From Oscillospiraceae bacterium (lineage in GTDB: Bacteria; Bacillota; Clostridia; Oscillospirales; Ruminococcaceae): a stretch of DNA of 64,000 bases. Below the pieces are notes generated by a model, which had not been told where the DNA came from, did not search any database, and worked only from the letters and a program-made list of their open reading frames with translations. The stretch's first letter is position 1; each line of letters starts with the position of its first letter. This document shows positions 58,041-64,000 of this stretch, in pieces. Where the stretch lies: the NCBI GenBank assembly GCA_016298065.1, contig JAEDDN010000003.1, positions 148,293 to 212,292 on the forward strand. The letters are read 5' to 3'. The translations under genes were made by a program, and so were the position numbers.

Positions 58041-60533
58041 ATGGTTATAAAATATAAGTTAAATGAAGTGGCTAAAGACCTGAATGTAGATAAAAAAGAA
58101 ATCATTGATGTTGTGGAAAAGTACGCAGGCGTTGTTAAAAAGACAACCTCTGTACTTGAAGAAAAAGAATTAAACATCATATTCGATTACTTTACAAAGC
58201 TAAACGAGGTTCAAAGCCTTGAGGATTATTTTGCAAGGGCTAATCAAAAGGTTAAAAAGCCGAAAGTAACCGAAAGCAAAAAAGCGGCTGAAACCAAAAA
58301 AGCTGCAAGTGATAAGCCTAAAGCTAAGACCGCAAAAACGGAAAAAGCCGATACTAAAGCTGAAGCTAAAGAAACTAAGGCAAAAACTGCGGTTACAGGC
58401 AAGCAGAAAAACTCTGTAGCAAAACAAAAAATGGATATTAGTCGCTTTGAACAGGCTAAAAATACTCAAAATAAAACTGCTCAAAAAACTACAACTAAAA
58501 AGGAACAAAAATCCACACGTCCTGTCAGCAGTACAAAGATGGCTGATAATCAGGAATACGAAAAGACGGTACGCCACGTTGATACAAGTAAGGTTGAAAT
58601 TAACCTTGATAAGTATAACGAGCGTTACGAAAGCATTGCGCCGTCAGATAAATATGCAAATAACTTAAAGAAGCAAAAATTAAGTAATAAAGCTGCGCAA
58701 AGAAACAAGCAAAAATACTCAACCAAAAAAGAAACCGAGGCTCAAAAGCTTCAAAGACTTGAACTTCAAAGAGCAAGAAAGCAACAGCTCACCGTTAAAA
58801 TCCCCGATGAAATCGTGGTAAGTGAGCTTGCAACTCGCTTAAAGGTAAATGTTACCGAAGTTATCAAAAAGCTTATGGCGCTCGGAATGATGGCAACTCA
58901 AAATCAGGTTATAGATTTTGACGCCGCTTCACTTGTTGCCGAGGAATTAGGCGCAAAGGTAGAAAAAGAGGTTATAGTTACTATTGAAGAGCGTCTGTTC
59001 GTAGAAAAAGAGGACACCGACGACACCTTAGAGGAAAGAAGCCCTATCGTTGTTGTTATGGGTCACGTTGACCACGGTAAAACTTCTATTTTGGATAAGA
59101 TTAGAAACTCCGACGTTACCTCTACCGAGGCGGGCGGTATTACCCAGCATATCGGTGCATACAGAGTAAAAGCAAAAGGCAGGGATATAACCTTCCTTGA
59201 TACACCGGGACACGAAGCATTTACCGCAATGAGAGCAAGAGGTGCGTTAGCTACCGATATAGCTATACTTGTCGTTGCAGCCGACGACGGCGTTATGCCT
59301 CAGACAATAGAAGCTATAAACCACGCAAAAGCCGCAAATGTTCAGGTAATAGTTGCAATAAACAAAATGGATAAGCCGACCGCTAATCCCGACAAGGTAA
59401 AACAAGAACTCACCGAATACGGTCTTGTTCCTGAGGAATGGGGTGGAGACGTTATATGCTGTAACGTATCTGCGCACACAGGCGAGGGTATAGATAACTT
59501 ACTCGAAATGGTACTTCTCACCGCAGACGTACTCGAGCTTAAAGCTAATCCGAACCGCTTGGCAAAGGGTACTGTTATTGAGTCAAGACTTGATAAGGGT
59601 AAAGGCCCTGTTGCAACCTTGCTTGTACAAAACGGTACTTTAAAACAAGGCGACATCATTATCGCAGGTACTTCTGTCGGCAGAGTAAGAGTTATGACCG
59701 ACGACAAGGGCAAAAATGTAAAGTCAGCAGGTCCGTGCGTACCGGTAGAGGTTACCGGCTTAGCCGAGGTTCCGTCGGCAGGTGATGAATTTGCCGCTGT
59801 AGAAAATGAGCGTCTTGCAAGAGAGCTTGTAGAACAGAGAAAGCACACTCAAAAGGAAGAAATATTTAAACAGTATCAAAAGGTTACTCTTGATAACCTC
59901 TTCAGCCAGATTGCCGAGGGCGAAATTAAGGAACTGCCTATCATAGTAAAAGCAGACGTAAACGGCTCGGTAGAGGCTGTAAAACAGTCGCTTGAAAAAT
60001 TAAGTAACGACGAAGTAAGAGTAAAGGTTATACACGGCGGCGTAGGTGCCGTAAACCGTTCGGATATGATGCTTGCACAAGCTTCGGGAGCTATTATCAT
60101 AGGCTTTAACGTAAGACCTGATAACACCGCCCGTGAAATGTCACAAACAGAGGATATTGAAATCAGATTATACAGAATTATTTACGATGCCATTGACGAT
60201 GTTAAACAGGCTATGAAGGGTATGCTTGCTCCTAAGACAAGAGAGGTTGAGCTTGGTCGTGCAGAAGTAAGAGAGGTTTATAAAATCACTAATGTCGGTA
60301 TGGTTGCAGGCTGTTATGTAACAGAGGGTAAGGTTGCAAGAAACGCTCTTATCAGAGTTGTGCGTGACGGCATAGTTCTCGCTGAGGATAAAATAGATTC
60401 TCTTAAGAGATTTAAAGACGACCAAAAGGAAGTAAACCAAGGCTACGAATGTGGTATAGGTCTTGAAAAATTCTCGGATATTAAAGAGGGCGATATTTTT
60501 GAAAGCTTTATTATCGAGGAATACAGAGATTAG
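58041..60533 (+). CDS. infB: Translation initiation factor IF-2
   Basis: 830 residues from the ATG at 58041, which follows GGAGG (58029-58033); the in-frame GTG at 58020 would put that site inside the gene. IF2N domain (YKLNEVAKDLN), a Lys/Ala/Thr-rich flexible region (about 80-260), second IF2N, then the G domain: VMGHVDHGKTSILDKI (P-loop), DTPGHEAFTAM, INKMDKP, followed by domains II-IV. Delivers initiator tRNA to the 30S subunit. Confidence 0.97.
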   Translation: MVIKYKLNEVAKDLNVDKKEIIDVVEKYAGVVKKTTSVLEEKELNIIFDYFTKLNEVQSLEDYFARANQKVKKPKVTESKKAAETKKAASDKPKAKTAKTEKADTKAEAKETKAKTAVTGKQKNSVAKQKMDISRFEQAKNTQNKTAQKTTTKKEQKSTRPVSSTKMADNQEYEKTVRHVDTSKVEINLDKYNERYESIAPSDKYANNLKKQKLSNKAAQRNKQKYSTKKETEAQKLQRLELQRARKQQLTVKIPDEIVVSELATRLKVNVTEVIKKLMALGMMATQNQVIDFDAASLVAEELGAKVEKEVIVTIEERLFVEKEDTDDTLEERSPIVVVMGHVDHGKTSILDKIRNSDVTSTEAGGITQHIGAYRVKAKGRDITFLDTPGHEAFTAMRARGALATDIAILVVAADDGVMPQTIEAINHAKAANVQVIVAINKMDKPTANPDKVKQELTEYGLVPEEWGGDVICCNVSAHTGEGIDNLLEMVLLTADVLELKANPNRLAKGTVIESRLDKGKGPVATLLVQNGTLKQGDIIIAGTSVGRVRVMTDDKGKNVKSAGPCVPVEVTGLAEVPSAGDEFAAVENERLARELVEQRKHTQKEEIFKQYQKVTLDNLFSQIAEGEIKELPIIVKADVNGSVEAVKQSLEKLSNDEVRVKVIHGGVGAVNRSDMMLAQASGAIIIGFNVRPDNTAREMSQTEDIEIRLYRIIYDAIDDVKQAMKGMLAPKTREVELGRAEVREVYKITNVGMVAGCYVTEGKVARNALIRVVRDGIVLAEDKIDSLKRFKDDQKEVNQGYECGIGLEKFSDIKEGDIFESFIIEEYRD

Positions 60534-60606
60534 TAATTTTAGTCCTTACCGTAAATAATAATAAAAAATGATGTTGCCGATTTAATATGGCAGAATGGAG
60601 ATTATT

Positions 60607-60963
60607 ATGGCAGGATATAAAATAGGTCGTTTGACTGAGGATATGAAAAGAGAACTAAGCGACATAATAAGGGGATTAAAAGACCCGAGAATATCGGAAA
60701 TGTTAAGCGTGGTAAAGGTATACCTTTCAAACGATATGTCGCATTGTAAGGTATATGTAAGCGCTATCGAGGGTGCGCAAAAGACAAAGGAATCTGTCGT
60801 AGGACTTAAAAATGCCACAGGCTATGTAAAAAGAGAGCTTTGTTCAAGATTAAAGCTCAGAAAATGTCCCGACATTTTGTTTGTTGCAGACGATTCCATT
60901 GAATACGGCGCACAAATCACCAAAATGCTCGATTCTCTTGACATAAAAGAAGACGAGGAATAA
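60607..60963 (+). CDS. rbfA: Ribosome-binding factor A
   Basis: 118 residues from the ATG at 60607 (GGAG upstream); an in-frame ATG at 60595 contains that site. KH-fold protein of 30S maturation, acting with 16S 5'-end processing. Seen: GRLTEDMKRELSDIIRGLKDPRI, VKVYLSNDMSHCKVYVSA and the RKCPDILFVADDSIEYG motif, which is the RbfA hallmark. Acidic tail. Between infB and nrnA. Confidence 0.95.
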   Translation: MAGYKIGRLTEDMKRELSDIIRGLKDPRISEMLSVVKVYLSNDMSHCKVYVSAIEGAQKTKESVVGLKNATGYVKRELCSRLKLRKCPDILFVADDSIEYGAQITKMLDSLDIKEDEE

Positions 60964-60999
60964 GCATTTTACCTTGTCTTAGCATAAACGGAGGAAAGT

Positions 61000-61944
61000 A
61001 TGTCTGATAATTTAAAAATCATAGCAGATAAGTTTTTAAGCTCTGATAACATATATATACTAACCCACAAATCTCCTGACGGAGATACCTTGGGCAGTGC
61101 CTTTGCGCTTTACTATGCGCTTAAAGCCAAAGGTAAAAGCGTAAGGGTTTTGTGTGCCGATACTTTTCCCAAAAAGTTTGGGTATATGTATGAAGCTTAT
61201 GAGGATAAAGACTTCGAGCCTAAACTTATAGCGTCGGTTGACGTTGCGGATTTAAATCTTCTCGGCAATCTAAGCGATATATATGCCCAAAAGATAGACA
61301 TTTGTATCGACCATCATAAGTCCAATAAAATAGAAGCTCCGCTTAAATATGTAAGCGTTGCTTCTGCGGCAACCTGTGAGATAATTTATACGCTTTTGGG
61401 ATATATGAATACTGAGTTTACTCCGCTTGTCTGCGACTGTCTTTATACGGGAATATCGACCGATACAGGTTGCTTTAAGTTTTCAAATACAACTCCCATA
61501 ACCCATAAAATTGCCGCCGAGCTTATGGAATACGGCTGTGATTATGTAAACATAAACAAAATAATGTTTGACACAAAATCCAAAGCCCGCATAGAGATGG
61601 AACGTATGGTTATCGACACTATGCAGTTTGAGTACGACGACAGGGTAGCTATAATCGTAGTTACACGTCAAATGTTAACTAATACGGGTATGGACGAGTC
61701 GGATTTAGACGGCGTTGCCGCAATACCACGTCAGATTGAGGGCGTAGATGTCGGTATCACAATGAAAGAAACCATCGACGGCGGATATAAAATTTCAGTC
61801 AGAACCAGCGAGAGCGTAGACGCAAGTAAAATTTGCGCTGCTTTAGGCGGCGGCGGTCACGCAAGAGCAGCGGGCTGTAGCGTTAATATGTCATCTCAAG
61901 AAGCTAAAGAAGCGATACTTAAAGCGATAAAGCCGTTAATTTAA
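61000..61944 (+). CDS. nrnA: Bifunctional oligoribonuclease / pAp phosphatase NrnA
   Basis: 314 residues, DHH-DHHA1 family. Degrades 2-5-mer RNA and 3'-phosphoadenosine 5'-phosphate. Seen: THKSPDGDTLGSAFAL (metal Asp), DVADLNLLG, CIDHHKSNK (DHH motif, about residues 104-112), YTGISTDTGCFKFSNT, and the C-terminal GGGGHARAAGC nucleotide-binding loop. A constant member of the rbfA-nrnA-truB order in Firmicutes. Confidence 0.94.
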   Translation: MSDNLKIIADKFLSSDNIYILTHKSPDGDTLGSAFALYYALKAKGKSVRVLCADTFPKKFGYMYEAYEDKDFEPKLIASVDVADLNLLGNLSDIYAQKIDICIDHHKSNKIEAPLKYVSVASAATCEIIYTLLGYMNTEFTPLVCDCLYTGISTDTGCFKFSNTTPITHKIAAELMEYGCDYVNINKIMFDTKSKARIEMERMVIDTMQFEYDDRVAIIVVTRQMLTNTGMDESDLDGVAAIPRQIEGVDVGITMKETIDGGYKISVRTSESVDASKICAALGGGGHARAAGCSVNMSSQEAKEAILKAIKPLI

Positions 61945-61965
61945 TAAATTGAAACGGAGTTTATA

Positions 61966-62865
61966 ATGAACGGAATTATATGTGTAAATAAGCCTGCCGA
62001 CTGGACTTCGTTTGACGTAGTGGCTAAGGTAAGAGGTATGGCGTCAACAAGAAAAGCAGGTCACGCCGGCACGCTTGACCCTATGGCAACGGGAGTGCTC
62101 CCTGTCTTTTTGGGAAATGCCACTAAGGTATGCGATATACTTCCAAACGACGATAAAGGCTATATTGCAGGTTTTAAGCTCGGCGTTACTACCGATACGC
62201 TGGATATAACAGGTGAGGTTAAGACTGAAACTAAAAGTCATATAACAAAGCTAAACCTCATTAAAGCGTGCGAAAAATATAAGGGCGAAATAGACCAGAT
62301 ACCGCCTATGTATTCGGCAGTAAGAGTCGGCGGCAGACGCCTTTACGATATGGCAAGAGAGGGCGTCGAGGTTGAACGCAAGCCGAGAAGGGTAACTATA
62401 AAGGAACTCGAAATTTTAAGCTTTGACGAAAACACTCAACAGGGAAGAATGAGAGTTTTGTGCTCTAAGGGCACATATATAAGAACGCTCATAAGCGATA
62501 TAGGAGAAGATTTATCGGTGGGAGCCGTTATGACTTCGCTTGTGCGTAATATCGCAGGAGGTTTTACTTTAAACGACTGCTACACCTTGGAGGAGCTTCA
62601 AGACTTTACAGATAATAAAACCTTAGAGAATAAGCTTATAAAAACCGAAAAGGTGTTTGAACATCTGCCTAAAATAAAGCTTAATGCCGTGCAGTCAAAC
62701 AAATTCATAAACGGCGTAAAGCTCGATTTAAACAGGGTGTATTATAAGGAAGAAAAAGGCTTTCACCGTGTTTTTAGTAACGAGGGAACATTTTTAGGCT
62801 TAGCTTCTCTTGATTTGGAAAAAATGGAGCTTGTGATTGAGAAAATGTTTTACAAAGAGGCATAA
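61966..62865 (+). CDS. truB: tRNA pseudouridine(55) synthase
   Basis: 299 residues. Makes the universal T-arm pseudouridine 55. Seen: NKPADWTSFDVVAKVR, GHAGTLDPMATGVLPV with the catalytic Asp (about residue 41), YIAGFKLGVTTDTLDITGE, PPMYSAVRVGGRRLYDMAREG and SKGTYIRTLISDIGE. C-terminal PUA-like domain. AACGGAG start; its stop is one base from the ribF start. Confidence 0.95.
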   Translation: MNGIICVNKPADWTSFDVVAKVRGMASTRKAGHAGTLDPMATGVLPVFLGNATKVCDILPNDDKGYIAGFKLGVTTDTLDITGEVKTETKSHITKLNLIKACEKYKGEIDQIPPMYSAVRVGGRRLYDMAREGVEVERKPRRVTIKELEILSFDENTQQGRMRVLCSKGTYIRTLISDIGEDLSVGAVMTSLVRNIAGGFTLNDCYTLEELQDFTDNKTLENKLIKTEKVFEHLPKIKLNAVQSNKFINGVKLDLNRVYYKEEKGFHRVFSNEGTFLGLASLDLEKMELVIEKMFYKEA

Positions 62866-62866
62866 A

Positions 62867-63811
62867 ATGAACGGTAGGAATTTAAAAAGCAGTAATCCGA
62901 AAACACAGATTGTTACAAGTCTTAAAAAGCAGCCAATGCCTTGCGCATTGGCTTTGGGTATGTTTGACGGCGTTCATTTGGGGCACAGACGTGTTATCTC
63001 AGAAACTTTGTCGCAAAAGGGACTTTTAAGTGCGGCGCTTACATTTAAAACTAATGAACAAAAGCCGCTTAAAAAGCAAAATCAGCCTTATATAATGACC
63101 TTTGAAAACCGTGTAAATATGCTTTGCTCAATGGGGCTTGATATGCTTTTTGCGCTTAATTTTGATGAGATAAAACAGCTGTCCGCCGAAGAATTTGTAA
63201 AGGATATACTGTCGCTTACCTTAAACGCTAAGATTGTTTGTTGCGGCGAGGATTTTAGATTCGGAAAAAACGCTTCGGGAGATATAAATACTTTAAAAGA
63301 GCTTTGTAAGCCTTTGGGGATAGAAGTAAGGGTTGTACCAAAGCTTATGGACTCAAACCTTCCTATAAGCTCCACGAGAATAAGAAAGTATCTTAAGGAC
63401 GGCGATATAAAAGCCGCCAACAGACTTTTGGGATATTGCTATTACATAAAAGGTGAAGTGATTTACGGCAACAGGCTCGGCAGAACAATTAACTGTCCTA
63501 CCGTCAACCAAAAGATATCCCCAAATATATGTCAGTTAAAGTTTGGAGTGTATGCGTCGTATGCGATTATAAACGGCAAAAAATACCCTGCAATAACTAA
63601 TATAGGCGTAAAGCCGACCGTTAATGAGGGTAATAAACCGCTTGCCGAAACGCATATCATAGGAATAGATAAAGACCTTTACGGCGACATTATAAGAATA
63701 GAGCTTTTTGATTTTATTAGAGAAGAAAAACGCTTCGGTAGCTTTGAGGAGCTTGCAGGTCAGATACTATCGGATATAAATACCGTAAAAAGCCTTACAG
63801 ATAAAAAATAA
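62867..63811 (+). CDS. ribF: Riboflavin kinase / FAD synthetase
   Basis: 314 residues from the ATG at 62867, one base after the truB stop, with AGAGG upstream; a frame from 62837 overlaps truB. N-terminal nucleotidyltransferase (LGMFDGVHLGHRRVI, CGEDFRFGKNASGD, SSTRIRKYLKDGD) joins AMP to FMN; the C-terminal flavokinase part (YGNRLGRTINCPTVNQ, PTVN where PTAN is common, YASYAIINGKKYPAITNIGVKPT) makes FMN. A palindrome AGCCAATGC/GCATTGGCT lies near the 5' end (62931-62953). Confidence 0.95.
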   Translation: MNGRNLKSSNPKTQIVTSLKKQPMPCALALGMFDGVHLGHRRVISETLSQKGLLSAALTFKTNEQKPLKKQNQPYIMTFENRVNMLCSMGLDMLFALNFDEIKQLSAEEFVKDILSLTLNAKIVCCGEDFRFGKNASGDINTLKELCKPLGIEVRVVPKLMDSNLPISSTRIRKYLKDGDIKAANRLLGYCYYIKGEVIYGNRLGRTINCPTVNQKISPNICQLKFGVYASYAIINGKKYPAITNIGVKPTVNEGNKPLAETHIIGIDKDLYGDIIRIELFDFIREEKRFGSFEELAGQILSDINTVKSLTDKK

Positions 63812-63820
63812 AATCACATG

Positions 63821-63855
63821 GCGAAGGGATATTCCCTTCGCTTTTTGTTTTTTAA
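63821..63855 (+). terminator. Terminator of the rimP-ribF operon
   Basis: GCGAAGGGAT / ATTCCCTTCGC followed by TTTTTGTTTTTT. Confidence 0.9.
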
Positions 63856-63953
63856 AATCGTTATTAAAGTGAACAAAATAACTGCCCTCGGGGCGCCCTT
63901 TTTGACGTTTTTTAAAAATATTAAAATATCGCTTAAAATTTGTATAAACCCCC

Positions 63954-63983
63954 TTGACAGTGTAGTGATAATTATGCTAATAT
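63954..63983 (+). promoter_or_regulatory. Promoter at the right end of the window
   Basis: TTGACA (63954-63959), 18 bases, TAATAT (63978-63983) with an extended -10 TGC. The product starts within the last bases of the window. Confidence 0.8.
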
Positions 63984-63985
63984 AA

Positions 63986-64000
63986 GAAAGCTGTCCGGGC
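63986..64000 (+). ncRNA. Possible 5' end of RNase P RNA
   Basis: GAAAGCTGTCCGGGC right after a strong promoter, with no ribosome site, resembles the first bases of type A RNase P RNA (GAAGCTGACC... in E. coli, GGCCGGGC in others). Only about 15 bases are visible, so this is a guess. Confidence 0.25.

Overview
The window comes from a low-GC, spore-forming, strictly anaerobic Firmicute of class Clostridia, most likely a gut or rumen Oscillospiraceae/Ruminococcaceae-type bacterium. The evidence is spo0A, spoIIID and spoIVB; an anaerobic class III ribonucleotide reductase; [FeFe]-hydrogenase maturases HydF and HydG; a flavodiiron O2/NO scavenger with rubredoxins; acetate kinase; AT-rich intergenic DNA with canonical TTGACA/TATAAT promoters; and AGGAGG ribosome sites. 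The window is ordinary chromosome. I see no prophage, transposase, plasmid or CRISPR locus.

Layout. 1-6.4 kb: 3' end of recN, a structured repeat, a DUF951 gene, prfA, a Sua5-CoaE fusion, a lytic transglycosylase and an M18 aminopeptidase. 6.5-8.3 kb (minus): a PrsA-like foldase and a flavin reductase. 8.3-13.2 kb: a leucine T-box followed by leuA-leuC-leuD-leuB. 13.3-18 kb (minus): hydG-hydF behind an attenuator-like leader, then metY and mscL. 18.3-19.7 kb: an LCP-family cell-wall ligase whose 3' end and terminator are repeated four times in tandem. 19.7-24.1 kb (minus): a sugar transferase-aminotransferase-trpS operon and a YfbR-like nucleotidase. 24.1-29.4 kb: a second copy of the structured repeat, yfhO, tmcAL and ackA. 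29.5-32.6 kb: small membrane proteins, a NERD protein, a cysteine-rich CAP protein and tRNA-Ala. 32.6-33.6 kb: about 0.9 kb with its own promoter but no gene, rich in hairpins, read here as a candidate large structured RNA. 33.7-38 kb: a DUF1292 gene, probable 6S RNA, NrdR-like boxes, and a split nrdD plus nrdG. 38-43.6 kb: a DUF4190 gene, murD, two M42 peptidases and a YnbB-like PLP enzyme. 43.7-47.8 kb: spoIIID, spo0A, spoIVB and dacF. 48-51.7 kb: a multidomain flavodiiron protein, rubredoxin, an orphan ZnuA-like protein and a DUF4364 gene. 52-55.7 kb: pgk-tpiA-gpmI. 55.7-63.9 kb: rimP-nusA-rnpM-ylxQ-infB-rbfA-nrnA-truB-ribF. A promoter, possibly for RNase P RNA, closes the window.

Most unusual points: (1) NrdD is encoded as a large chain plus a separate 57-residue glycyl-radical-domain protein; (2) Spo0A has Glu in place of the phosphoacceptor Asp; (3) two diverged copies of a roughly 175-nt element keep the same hairpins with compensatory changes; (4) a gene-free transcription unit of about 0.9 kb beside tRNA-Ala has many hairpins; (5) a Sua5-CoaE fusion; (6) a hydG leader with a terminator and a competing helix. 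None of these could be checked against databases here.
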